Shown here: piece by piece, positions 11,785 through 19,902 of the stretch
How the letters are laid out: each line of letters starts with the position of its first letter
Position numbering within the stretch: the first letter of the stretch is position 1
Source: JAHBXE01 sp044222195
GTDB taxonomy: Bacteria > Planctomycetota > Phycisphaerae > Phycisphaerales > UBA1924
NCBI GenBank assembly: GCA_044222195.1
Contig: JBGANS010000023.1
Coordinates: forward strand, 4,599 to 68,598
DNA: 64,000 nt
Direction of reading: 5' to 3'
Notes under the pieces: generated by a model
Database searches by the model: none
What the model saw: only the letters and a program-made list of their open reading frames with translations
Told to the model about the DNA's origin: nothing
Program-made: the position numbers and the translations under genes

Positions 11785-12717
11785 ATGACGCAGTTTCTCC
11801 AAACACTCTTCGATGGCGTCACTGTCGGGTGCCTGTACGCGCTCATCGCGCTCGGGTACACCATGGTGTACGGCATCCTGAAGTTCATCAACTTCGCGCA
11901 CTCCGACGTCTTCGCGCTCGGCGTCTGGATGTCGATCACGATCGCCGGTTGGATCGGCGTGGGCGCGGCGGGAGGCGCGCCGCCTTCGTGGTACACCGGC
12001 CTCCTGGTGATGGTCCTGGCCATGCTCTTCTGCGGCGCGGTCGGATTCGCCGTTGAGCGGATCGCCTACAAGCCTCTGCGCGGCGCCCCGCGGATCAACG
12101 TTCTTATCACCGCGATCGGTGTGTCTCTCCTGCTGCAGAACGTCGGCCAGCTCAAGTGGGTCTTCGGGGCCTATCCCAAGTCCTTTCCGACGCTGCTTGA
12201 TGACAAGACGCTCGTGTCGATCGCAAACGTGCAGTTCCGCCTGTCGGACGCCGCGGTCATCGGAACGGCCGTCGCTCTCATGGGCGCGCTTCAGTTCCTG
12301 ATCTACCGCACCAAAATGGGCGCCGCCATGCGGGCCGTGAGCTTCAGCCCGCGCAACGCCAGCCTCATGGGGATCAACGTTGACCTCGTGATCAGCTTCA
12401 CGTTTGTGGTGGGCACAATGCTCGCCGCGGCGGCGGGGTTCCTGTACGGCGTCAAGTACGGCGGTCAGGCCAAGCAGACGGCCGACTCCATGTGGGTCAT
12501 GCTCGGCCTCAAGGCTTTCGTCGCGGCGGTGGTGGGGGGGATCGGCAATGTCCGGGGCGCGGTGCTCGGCGGCATTCTGATCGGTCTCATCGAGTTCTTC
12601 GGCGTCGCGTACCTCTCGAGCCAGTACCGCGACGCGTATGTCTTTGCGATCCTGATTGTCGTGCTCCTGCTCCGGCCCGAGGGCGTCCTCGGCAAGGCGA
12701 CGGTGGAAAAGGTCTGA
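11785..12717 (+). CDS. livH: Branched-chain amino acid ABC transporter, permease LivH
   Basis: Inner-membrane permease of 310 residues with about eight hydrophobic helices. It opens with the LivH signature FLQTLFDGVTVGCLYALIAL and GYTMVYGILKFINFAHSD. The late cytoplasmic loop, FVAAVVGGIGNVRGAVLGG, is the coupling segment that contacts the ATPases. It pairs with LivM to form the pore. Its TGA is immediately followed by the GTG of livM, so the two are translationally coupled. Confidence 0.95.
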   Translation: MTQFLQTLFDGVTVGCLYALIALGYTMVYGILKFINFAHSDVFALGVWMSITIAGWIGVGAAGGAPPSWYTGLLVMVLAMLFCGAVGFAVERIAYKPLRGAPRINVLITAIGVSLLLQNVGQLKWVFGAYPKSFPTLLDDKTLVSIANVQFRLSDAAVIGTAVALMGALQFLIYRTKMGAAMRAVSFSPRNASLMGINVDLVISFTFVVGTMLAAAAGFLYGVKYGGQAKQTADSMWVMLGLKAFVAAVVGGIGNVRGAVLGGILIGLIEFFGVAYLSSQYRDAYVFAILIVVLLLRPEGVLGKATVEKV

Positions 12718-14016
12718 GTGTCCAAGCTTGTTGAACAAGCCCGATCGATGAAACCGCCCGTGTGGACGGTGGCGCCGCGCACCGCCTGGCCGTTCGCCCT
12801 CGCGGTCGCGGTCGCGGCCCTCGCGTTCTTCGGCGTGGGCCCGCTGCTCGGTGGATACTTCGCGAAAATCATGCTGGTCATCGGGATCAACATCATCCTG
12901 GCGGTCAGCCTGACGGTCGTGAACGGCTTCACCGGCCAGTTCTCGATGGGGCACGCCGGGTTCATGGCCGTCGGCGGCTACTTCGCCGCGGCGGTCACGT
13001 ACTACGGCTCCATGAAGCTTTTCGGGAGCGCCGATCCTGCGGGCGGCATCCTGTCGTTCACCGGGGGCGCCGAAGGCGCGAGCGGCCTGATTCGGAAGGG
13101 CGACCTGCTCTTCATCGTGTCCTGCCTCGTCGGCGGCGTCGCGGCCGCCGTGGCGGGATACGTCGTCGGCCTGCCCAGCTTGCGGCTCCGTGGCGACTAC
13201 CTCGCGATCGTGACCTTGGGTTTCGGCGAAATCGTCCGCGTGCTCTTCCAGGGCACCCACGACCAGATTCAACCCTGGAAGGCACAGGAGGCGATCGCGA
13301 AGCCCGCGTACGAACTGGCGATTTCTCTCGGAGGCCCCAAGGGCCTGAATCTTCTGCCGACGTACACCACGCTGTTCTGGGTTTACCTGTTTGTCGTCCT
13401 CACGCTGATCATCTGCTTTCGCGTCAAGAACAGCTCGAGCGGCCGCGCGTTCCTTTCGATCCGCGAGGATGAGGTTGCATCCCAGGCAATGGGCATCGAC
13501 ATCACGCGATACAAGGTTCGGGCGTTCGTGCTGTCCGCGTTCTTCGCTGGTCTCGCGGGCGGGCTGTACGCGATGGACATCGGCGCGATCAACGCCGGCG
13601 ATCTCGGGTTCCTCAAGTCGTTTGACATCATCATCATGGTGGTGCTGGGCGGGATGGGTTCGATTTCCGGCGCGGCGCTCGCCGCACTTATTTTGACCGC
13701 ACTCCCTGAGTATCTCCGCGATCCGCTGCCCGTGTGGTACTTCGGCGTTGGAATCCTCGCCATCTATCTCATCGCGGGGGCGTTCAAGAAAAAGATCCGC
13801 GTGAAAACCGTTGTCGTGATCGTCGGCGCCACGGCGGTCCTCGAAACCGGGCGACAGATAGCCCTCGCCAACGGGATCATCATCGCCGACTTCCGCCTCA
13901 TCATCTACGCCCTGCTCCTCATCACCATGATGCTGGTGCGTCCGCAGGGCCTCTTCGGCATTCACGAGGTGTGGGAACTCGTGCCGCGGCGGCGTGCGAA
14001 GGGGGCCAAGGCATGA
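12718..14016 (+). CDS. livM: Branched-chain amino acid ABC transporter, permease LivM
   Basis: Second membrane subunit of the importer, 432 residues, with an N-terminal cytoplasmic lead of about 20 residues and ten or so hydrophobic helices. Family landmarks are VNGFTGQFSMGHAGFMAVGG, LRLRGDYLAIVTLGFGEIVR and the coupling segment VVLGGMGSISGAALAAL. The start is GTG directly abutting the livH stop. It is longer than average because of an extra hydrophilic stretch after the third helix (about 100-130) and an extra hydrophobic pair near the C-terminus. The stop overlaps the livG start as ATGA. Confidence 0.95.
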   Translation: MSKLVEQARSMKPPVWTVAPRTAWPFALAVAVAALAFFGVGPLLGGYFAKIMLVIGINIILAVSLTVVNGFTGQFSMGHAGFMAVGGYFAAAVTYYGSMKLFGSADPAGGILSFTGGAEGASGLIRKGDLLFIVSCLVGGVAAAVAGYVVGLPSLRLRGDYLAIVTLGFGEIVRVLFQGTHDQIQPWKAQEAIAKPAYELAISLGGPKGLNLLPTYTTLFWVYLFVVLTLIICFRVKNSSSGRAFLSIREDEVASQAMGIDITRYKVRAFVLSAFFAGLAGGLYAMDIGAINAGDLGFLKSFDIIIMVVLGGMGSISGAALAALILTALPEYLRDPLPVWYFGVGILAIYLIAGAFKKKIRVKTVVVIVGATAVLETGRQIALANGIIIADFRLIIYALLLITMMLVRPQGLFGIHEVWELVPRRRAKGAKA

Positions 14017-14807
14017 GCGCCCCCGCGATTCTCGATGTGCAAGGAATCTCCATCGCCTTCGGCGGTCTCAAGGCAGTACAGAACTTCAGCCTGCAACTCC
14101 CCAAGGGCAGGCTCTACGGTCTCATCGGGCCCAACGGCGCCGGGAAGACGACGGTCTTCAATCTCCTTACCGGCGTCTACCAGCCCAACTCTGGATCGAT
14201 CACGCTCGATGGCAAGCGACTCAACGGTCTCAAGCCCCACCAGATCGCCGCGGCAGGATTGTCGCGTACATTCCAGAACATCCGCCTCTTCGGCGAGTTG
14301 TCCGTGCTGGACAATGTCCGGCTCGCGTGCCACCTGCGGGGCAGGCACTCGATCTGGTCGACGATGCTTCGGACGGCGTATCACGTGGGGCAGGAAGCCG
14401 CGATGACCAGGCGGGCGATGGACATCCTCGGGATGCTCGGGCTCGACACTCGGTCCGATGAACAGGCCCGCAACCTGCCTTATGGCGACCAGCGCCGTCT
14501 CGAGATCGCCAGGGCCATCGCGACCGATCCCAAGGTCCTGCTCCTCGATGAGCCCGCGGCCGGAATGAACCCGCAGGAGAAGAAGTCCCTGCGAGAACTC
14601 ATTCGTCAGATCCTCAGGCAGTTCGATGTGACCATTCTCCTGATCGAGCACGACATGGGCGTGGTGATGGACATCTGCGAGCGGATCACCGTTCTGGATT
14701 ACGGCGTGACCATCGCCGAGGATGTTCCCAAAGCGATTCAGAAGAACCCGAAGGTGATTGAGGCGTATCTCGGTGAGGCCGTGCCCGCCGCCGGGAGTTC
14801 TCATTGA
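14013..14807 (+). CDS. livG: Branched-chain amino acid ABC transporter, ATPase LivG
   Basis: ATP-binding subunit, 264 residues. Walker A is GPNGAGKT, the Q-loop region is GLSRTFQNIRLF, the signature is degenerate (LPYGDQRRLEIARAIA in place of LSGGQ, as is usual in LivG), Walker B is VLLLDEPAAGMNP, and the switch His is in LLIEHDMGVVM. The ATG at 14013 overlaps the livM stop by four bases. The frame extends upstream inside livM but that part is only a shadow. Confidence 0.95.
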   Translation: MSAPAILDVQGISIAFGGLKAVQNFSLQLPKGRLYGLIGPNGAGKTTVFNLLTGVYQPNSGSITLDGKRLNGLKPHQIAAAGLSRTFQNIRLFGELSVLDNVRLACHLRGRHSIWSTMLRTAYHVGQEAAMTRRAMDILGMLGLDTRSDEQARNLPYGDQRRLEIARAIATDPKVLLLDEPAAGMNPQEKKSLRELIRQILRQFDVTILLIEHDMGVVMDICERITVLDYGVTIAEDVPKAIQKNPKVIEAYLGEAVPAAGSSH

Positions 14808-15520
14808 TGGCGATGCTGGAAGTCAAAGACCTGAACGTGCATTACGGCGCGATCCACGCGCTGCACGGGATCGATATCGCCGTGGAGCAGGGACAGATTG
14901 TCACGCTGATCGGCTGCAACGGGGCGGGCAAGTCCACGACGCTGCGCACGATTTCAGGATTGATCCGTCCCAGTTCGGGGCAGGTGCTCTTCGAGGGGAA
15001 GCCGATTTCGGGCATGCCGGCTCACCAGATCGTCAGGCTCGGGCTGGCGCAATCGCCTGAGGGGCGGGGCATTTTCGCGAATCTGTCCGTTGAAGAGAAC
15101 CTGGAGATGGGCGCGTTCGCGAGGTCTGACAAGGCGCAGATCGCCAAGGACCGCGAGCACGCGCTTACGCTCTTTCCTCGTGTTCGCGAGCGATTGAAGC
15201 AGAATGCGGGAACCCTTTCCGGCGGCGAGCAGCAGATGCTCGCGATGGGACGGGCGCTCATGGCGCGGCCGCGATTGCTGCTGCTGGATGAACCCTCGCT
15301 CGGCCTGGCACCGCAGATCGTGCAGACGATCTTCAAGATCATCCGCGAGATCAACAAGGAAGGAACGACGATCCTGCTGGTCGAGCAGAATGCTCACATG
15401 GCCCTCGAGGTGGCCCACCACGGGTACGTACTCGAGGTGGGCAAGATCGTGATGAGCGACTCGGCGAAGAATCTCGCGAAGAGTGACGAGGTCCGCAAGG
15501 CGTACCTGGGCGTCGGATGA
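14807..15520 (+). CDS. livF: Branched-chain amino acid ABC transporter, ATPase LivF
   Basis: Second ATPase of the importer, 237 residues. Walker A is GCNGAGKST, the signature is LSGGEQQML, Walker B is LLLLDEPSLGLAP, and the H-loop is LLVEQNAHMALEVA. SPEGRGIFANLSVEENLEMG is the LivF-type Q-loop region. The ATG at 14807 overlaps the livG TGA by one base; a TTG three bases earlier is possible. Last gene of the operon; it converges on a small minus-strand gene 13 bases away. Confidence 0.95.
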   Translation: MAMLEVKDLNVHYGAIHALHGIDIAVEQGQIVTLIGCNGAGKSTTLRTISGLIRPSSGQVLFEGKPISGMPAHQIVRLGLAQSPEGRGIFANLSVEENLEMGAFARSDKAQIAKDREHALTLFPRVRERLKQNAGTLSGGEQQMLAMGRALMARPRLLLLDEPSLGLAPQIVQTIFKIIREINKEGTTILLVEQNAHMALEVAHHGYVLEVGKIVMSDSAKNLAKSDEVRKAYLGVG

Positions 15521-15533
15521 TGCTTCGGTCCGA

Positions 15534-16025
15534 CTATGAAGCGGGCTGCTCAACCACTTGACCGTCAACTTCGGCGGCGATCTTCGCGATTGCTTCGAGC
15601 GCCGAGGCGTGCATGGTCGCCCTGGACTTTCGCATCAATCCCCGCCAGATCCAGGGAATCGGCAGCACGGTGATGGGCAGGTACCACCACCACGTCGGGA
15701 TCCAGCCCCACTCGCCGGGGATGAGCTGGTCCGTGAGATACACGCCGGGCCAGATGGTCAACAGCAGCACCACGCCGAAGATGACCGGGAGCTTGGAAAG
15801 CATCCGGATGGAGAACGTGAGCTTTTCGTCATCGAGTGAAGCGTTGAGGCGCCCGTCAAAGGGTTGTCCAAACGCCGCCACAGAGAACGATCCACCCTCG
15901 CCGCGCTGAAAGCCCGGCATGCGACCACGTTTGGATGCGGTGGACAGTCGGTCGAGTATTTGCTCTGCGGTGAGCGGGGTCGACACGCGAGGCAGCGGCG
16001 GCGATGGCGTGGATGGTGGGGACAT
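15534..16025 (-). CDS. Small membrane protein, unknown function
   Basis: 163 residues if started at the ATG at 16025; the frame extends further upstream but that portion overlaps the divergent gene and is poorly protein-like. An N-terminal Pro/Ser-rich segment is followed by a globular part of about 60 residues, then two hydrophobic helices (KLPVIFGVVLLLTIWPGVYL and TWWWYLPITVLPIPWIW) and a basic and Ala-rich cytoplasmic tail. No family recognised. Divergent from the next gene, which also carries a membrane helix. Confidence 0.6.
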   Translation of the reverse strand: MSPPSTPSPPLPRVSTPLTAEQILDRLSTASKRGRMPGFQRGEGGSFSVAAFGQPFDGRLNASLDDEKLTFSIRMLSKLPVIFGVVLLLTIWPGVYLTDQLIPGEWGWIPTWWWYLPITVLPIPWIWRGLMRKSRATMHASALEAIAKIAAEVDGQVVEQPAS

Positions 16026-16151
16026 TATGAGAGAATCGGAGTTCGGGACGGTGGGCGGTCGGGTGGGGCGAGAGTCTATCAGCGAGCGCAGGGATTGCCA
16101 CGAGAACTTGCCCGGGCCTGTCGGAAACCACAACGGCACGGGCGCTGCATC

Positions 16152-16157
16152 TAAGTT
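16152..16157 (+). promoter_or_regulatory. Leaderless-type -10 (TAAGTT), 6 bases before ATG 16164
   Basis: TAAGTT ends six bases before the start codon, and no Shine-Dalgarno is present. It fits the window-wide TANNNT-N5-8-start pattern, which implies that the transcript begins at or next to the A of the ATG. Confidence 0.4.
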
Positions 16158-16163
16158 GGAAGC

Positions 16164-16637
16164 ATGTCCGGCGCTGCCACATCTCCGTCCGTGTTGCGAC
16201 TGGTCAACGCCGACGCGGTTCCTGCGTCGCGTTCTCGCCACGCGCCGGTTTCGGCAGATCGGGTGGTCAGGGCCGAGAACGTCGCGGCGTCCAGACTCGA
16301 TGGGACGGACGCACGCTGGGTTCTCGCGGTCCGCGCGACGATGGCGCTGGAGGGCGGCCGTGCGGCGATTCTTCGGCCGGACGACCGTCGCACGCTCGTG
16401 AGTCTGGCCGAGAGCCTGGGCCTGCGTCCATTTGATGCGGCGCTGATCATTGCGATTGCCCAGGATGCGGCCCGATGCGGAGAAGCGCTGAGCGGCCCGC
16501 CGCAGGACCGCCTGGCGATGGTGCACGCCCCAGTCGCTCAATCGGACGGATCACTGGGCGTGGGCTCGCTGATCCTGGTTTCCTGTCTTCTCGGGGCGCT
16601 TTTCTTCAGCATTTTGAGGGTCTGGCTGCTCGGCTGA
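16164..16637 (+). CDS. Hypothetical protein with C-terminal membrane anchor
   Basis: 157 residues, not assigned to a family. Residues about 50-110 form an Ala-rich helical domain (RWVLAVRATMALEGGRAAIL, DDRRTLVSLAESLGLRPFDA, IIAIAQDAARCGEAL). After a polar linker, a single hydrophobic helix (GSLILVSCLLGALFFSILRV) closes the protein, so it is probably a tail-anchored cytoplasmic-domain protein. It lies 31 bases upstream of panB, in the same direction, but panB has its own start-proximal -10 element. Confidence 0.65.
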   Translation: MSGAATSPSVLRLVNADAVPASRSRHAPVSADRVVRAENVAASRLDGTDARWVLAVRATMALEGGRAAILRPDDRRTLVSLAESLGLRPFDAALIIAIAQDAARCGEALSGPPQDRLAMVHAPVAQSDGSLGVGSLILVSCLLGALFFSILRVWLLG

Positions 16638-16657
16638 GGCGCCGGCCCCGTGCCACC

Positions 16658-16663
16658 TAGGAT
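16658..16663 (+). promoter_or_regulatory. Leaderless-type -10 (TAGGAT), 5 bases before panB
   Basis: TAGGAT ends five bases before the ATG at 16669, with no ribosome site between. It is an example of the TANNNT pattern described in the findings. Confidence 0.45.
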
Positions 16664-16668
16664 TTCGC

Positions 16669-17586
16669 ATGGAAATGCCGCGTACTTCGGCGCGTCAGAG
16701 GCCCTCTGATTGTCCGCCGGATGACCATCCGGTGCGGAGCCCTGTCACGATTCGGACCCTTCGTGATATGGCGGACCGGGGCGAGGCGTTCGCGTGCCTG
16801 ACGTGTTACGACGCGACGACAGCCCGGTGGCTGGATCGCGCGGGTGTGCCGGTGCTGCTGGTGGGAGACACGGCGGCAGAAGTGATCCTCGGGTTCTCAC
16901 GCACGATTGACATGCCGCTGGAGGTGCTGCTGGCGCTGACGGCGGCGGTGAAGCGCGGGGCGCCGCTCGCGCATGTGATGGGCGACATGCCGTTCATGAG
17001 CTACCAGGCTGACGAGGCGGACGCAATCCGAAATGCCGGCCGCTTCATGACAGAGGGGCTCGCGGACAGCGTGAAGATCGAGGCCGATGCAAGCTACGCG
17101 CCGCTGATTCAGAAGATGGCGCGGGCCGGGATACCCGTTTGCGCGCACGTCGGCAGCAGGCCGCAGCTCGCGAGTCTACGCGGCGGGTACGGGGCCGCGG
17201 GACGCACGGCGGACGAGGCGGAACGAATCGTGGAGGATGCGGTCGCGCTCGAGCAAGCGGGGGCGGTGCTGCTGCTGGTGGAAGCTGTGCCGGACGAGGT
17301 GACGGAGCGCATCCTGGCGCGGACCAGCGCGCCGCTGATCGGCATCGGCGCGGGGGAGCGCTGCCATGGACAGGTTCTGGTCATTCACGACTTGCTTGGG
17401 TTGACCGATTCACCGCCGCGATTCGCGGAGCCCGCGGCGAAACTCGGCCCGGTGGTTCAGCAGGCGGCGTTGCAGTGGGTGCAGCGCGTGCGGGACCGGA
17501 AGATCGGGGGCAAGCGCTACACGATGCCCCCCGCGGAGGCCGATAAGCTCCGCATCCGGCGTGAACCGGGGGCCGAACAGAAGTAG
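16669..17586 (+). CDS. panB: 3-methyl-2-oxobutanoate hydroxymethyltransferase
   Basis: First committed step to pantothenate and coenzyme A: transfers a one-carbon unit from methylene-tetrahydrofolate to alpha-ketoisovalerate to give ketopantoate. 305 residues, with about 25 extra residues before TIRTLRDMADRGE. The metal-binding and active-site segments of the TIM barrel are present: LTCYDATTARWLDRAG, LLVGDTAAEVILGF (Asp ligand), AHVMGDMPFMSYQ (Asp ligand), DSVKIEAD (Glu ligand) and LLLVEAVPDEV (catalytic Glu). The second segment reads GDTAAE where most PanB have GDSLG, and the histidine-lysine part of the usual motif 1 is altered, so this is a divergent member. panC and panD are not nearby. 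Confidence 0.88.
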   Translation: MEMPRTSARQRPSDCPPDDHPVRSPVTIRTLRDMADRGEAFACLTCYDATTARWLDRAGVPVLLVGDTAAEVILGFSRTIDMPLEVLLALTAAVKRGAPLAHVMGDMPFMSYQADEADAIRNAGRFMTEGLADSVKIEADASYAPLIQKMARAGIPVCAHVGSRPQLASLRGGYGAAGRTADEAERIVEDAVALEQAGAVLLLVEAVPDEVTERILARTSAPLIGIGAGERCHGQVLVIHDLLGLTDSPPRFAEPAAKLGPVVQQAALQWVQRVRDRKIGGKRYTMPPAEADKLRIRREPGAEQK

Positions 17587-17605
17587 GGTGCCACGGAGGT
17601 AGGCC

Positions 17606-19042
17606 ATGCGTCGATTCATCTCGTTCGGGCCCGCGCTGGTTGTGCTTCTCACGATTGGGGTTGTCCTGGTGGCGGTGCCGGCGGCGGTGCGGCGCATCAG
17701 CGCCGCGGATACTTCCGCTCGGATCGTGCTTGCCCAGCGGACGCTTGATGATGATGACATCCTTGAGCGGGTCAACGCCGCGACCCGAGCGGTGGCGGAT
17801 TCGGTGCGGCCGTCGGTGGTGCACATCGAGGTGGCGTCGGATGCGCGGCGCCGCAACGGGGCGAGGTCCACGGGCTCGGGCTGGGTGTTTGACGCGGATG
17901 GTCACATCGTGACCAATGCCCACGTCGTCCGTGGGGCGGAGCGGATATCTGTCCAGTTCGCTGATGGGCGCGTGGTCCAGGCTGAGCGGGTCAAGGGGGA
18001 GCTTTTCCTGGCGGACCCGTACACGGATGTTGCGGTCGTCAAGATCTCGGGTGATTCGGGCGTGTTTCCGGTGAAACGAGCGACGGGTGCACAGCCACGG
18101 CAAGGGGACCATGTCTACGCGTTCGGCTCTCCCTTTGGGTTCAAGTTCTCCATGACGCAGGGGATTATCAGCGGGCTTGGACGCGACCCGAGCACGGCGG
18201 TCGAGTTCGGCGGGTTCACCAACTTCATCCAGACGGACGCGGCGGTGAATCCGGGAAACTCCGGCGGACCGGTTGTGGACGTCAAGGGACGGGTCATCGG
18301 CATGAGCGTCGCGATCGCGACAGGCCGCAACAGCGAGGGCGCGACGGGCGAGGATGGCGGCGACTCGGCTGGGATCAGCTTCGCCATTCCGCTCGGAACG
18401 ATCGAGTCGGTCGTGACGCAGTTGCTTGCACATGGCGAAGTGTCGCGGGGACTGCTCGGAATTCGTTTTGATGATCGGGCGGCTCGCATCTCGGACGATT
18501 CGGGGTTCCGCGGCGTGGGTGTTCGAGTGATGACGGTGACGGCGGATGGGCCCGCGGCCAAGGCGGGCCTGCAGCCGGGCGACGTGATTGTGTCGGTGGA
18601 CGGTGAATCGACCGGAGAATCAAACTTGCTCCGGTCGATCGTGAGTGCCAGGCGGCCCGGTGATGAGGTACGCCTGCGGGTGTGGCAATCCGGTGACTTC
18701 AAGGACATTCCGGTGACGCTCACGGCGCGGCCGAAGGAAGATCTGGTGCTCGGCGCATCGGCCATGACGCTGATGCGCCTTGGCCTGCGCATTGACGACG
18801 GACCCAAGGGCGCGATCGTCGATCAGGTTCTCGCGGGGTCGCGGGCCGAAGCACTCGGCTTTGCGTCCGGGCAGCGGATACAAACCGTCGGCGGGAAGGC
18901 CGTCAAGGACGCCCAGGAGTTCTTCCTCGCGATCGGCGAGCAGGGTCTGCTCCTTGGCCGGCGGATCGCGGTGTCGGTCGCCGATCCGGCGGCCGCCACG
19001 GACGCCGACCCCAGGACCATTCAACTTCAGGTTCTCCACTAG
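17606..19042 (+). CDS. HtrA/DegP-type serine protease with two PDZ domains
   Basis: A 478-residue envelope protease or chaperone for misfolded exported proteins. The N-terminal hydrophobic helix (about residues 8-28) is a signal anchor or signal peptide. The chymotrypsin-fold domain carries the full triad: His106 in TNAHVV, Asp141 in DPYTDVAVV and Ser219 in NPGNSGGP. GVGVRVMTVTADGPAAKAGL and PKGAIVDQVLAGSRAEALGF begin two PDZ domains. The start follows a GGAGGT ribosome site. It ends on the minus-strand YdjY gene with a four-base overlap. Compared with DegP, the LA loop is short and the second PDZ is less conserved. Confidence 0.92.
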   Translation: MRRFISFGPALVVLLTIGVVLVAVPAAVRRISAADTSARIVLAQRTLDDDDILERVNAATRAVADSVRPSVVHIEVASDARRRNGARSTGSGWVFDADGHIVTNAHVVRGAERISVQFADGRVVQAERVKGELFLADPYTDVAVVKISGDSGVFPVKRATGAQPRQGDHVYAFGSPFGFKFSMTQGIISGLGRDPSTAVEFGGFTNFIQTDAAVNPGNSGGPVVDVKGRVIGMSVAIATGRNSEGATGEDGGDSAGISFAIPLGTIESVVTQLLAHGEVSRGLLGIRFDDRAARISDDSGFRGVGVRVMTVTADGPAAKAGLQPGDVIVSVDGESTGESNLLRSIVSARRPGDEVRLRVWQSGDFKDIPVTLTARPKEDLVLGASAMTLMRLGLRIDDGPKGAIVDQVLAGSRAEALGFASGQRIQTVGGKAVKDAQEFFLAIGEQGLLLGRRIAVSVADPAAATDADPRTIQLQVLH

Positions 19043-19902
19043 CGGCCGGGACGGATCCGAACAACGACCGGCGTGCCGGCCTTGGGCACGACGCGGCCGT
19101 CGGCGATCCACTCAGGCTCGGCGATCTCTGCTTCATGGCTGATCACTTCGCTCCAGGCGATGGTCTCGGAGCCGAAGGTCGTCAGGCCGATGAGCAAGCC
19201 GCTCCCGTCGGCGTCGTACACCTCCCGGCCCTGCCGCTTCACGAGCGCCGAGCCGGCAAAGACAAAGTGGGAGCCTGGAGTGGCGCCAAACTTCGGACCA
19301 TTCGAGGCGGCGTTTCGAATCCAGCCGATCGCTGGCGTCTCGATCTCCTTTCCGTCCGCATCCTTGTACGCGATCGAAATGTCGAGGGCGTCGCCCGTGG
19401 GTGGGACAGATGAGAGTTTCTTGTTCTCCCACTTCCACGATCCGGGCGAGCCGGTCTGGTATCCCGCGGCGAGCAGGGCCGCGTGGATGTGGGACGGGAG
19501 TGCGGGTGTGACAACCAGCGCCTCGTGTTCCTTGGTGTCGGGAGTGCAGACCGTCACTTCCAAGTAGACCACGGGCGTACGCGGGTCGTGAGCGTCGATG
19601 GGGACGGTTCCGTCGAACTCGATCAGTCGGGCGGCGAGGTCGGCGCGGACATGCGGGAAGAGTTCCTTCAAGCCGGGCGTGGCGGGCTTCGGGGCAGGAC
19701 CTGCCGCGGTTGGCTGTGGTGGGGTGGGAGGCACCGGAAGCGGGGGAGGCGGCGTCACAGGACGCTCAGGGGCCGGCGGGGCTTTGGCAGCAGATTCCCG
19801 GGGTTGCACGGGCTGTGGTTGGGGCGGCGCGGGCTTGGTCCCCGGCCCGGCGCAGGAGCCCAAGGACAGCAGGAGCAGCACGGCAAAGGGGATTCGTGTC
19901 AT
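19039..19902 (-). CDS. YdjY-domain lipoprotein
   Basis: 287 residues. The signal peptide ends at the lipobox SLGSC, and the next 65 residues are a Pro/Ala-rich spacer, as expected for a domain held away from a membrane. The globular part matches the YdjY-type domain seen in planctomycete proteins: VVYLEVTVCTPDTKEHEALV, HIHAALLAAGYQTGSP, PPTGDALDISIAYKDADG and GSHFVFAGSALV. Biochemical role unknown. The ATG overlaps the murD stop (ATGA), so it is the last gene of a priA-transaminase-murD-ydjY series and may belong to envelope biology. Confidence 0.75.
   Translation of the reverse strand: MTRIPFAVLLLLSLGSCAGPGTKPAPPQPQPVQPRESAAKAPPAPERPVTPPPPLPVPPTPPQPTAAGPAPKPATPGLKELFPHVRADLAARLIEFDGTVPIDAHDPRTPVVYLEVTVCTPDTKEHEALVVTPALPSHIHAALLAAGYQTGSPGSWKWENKKLSSVPPTGDALDISIAYKDADGKEIETPAIGWIRNAASNGPKFGATPGSHFVFAGSALVKRQGREVYDADGSGLLIGLTTFGSETIAWSEVISHEAEIAEPEWIADGRVVPKAGTPVVVRIRPGR

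Noticed and set aside
11710..13965. A 751-codon minus-strand frame opposite livH, livM and the start of livG
   Set aside because: Its product is a low-complexity string of Asp, Glu, His and Arg, as expected from the complement of a GC-rich membrane-protein gene. The plus strand encodes three well-conserved transport genes at the same place.
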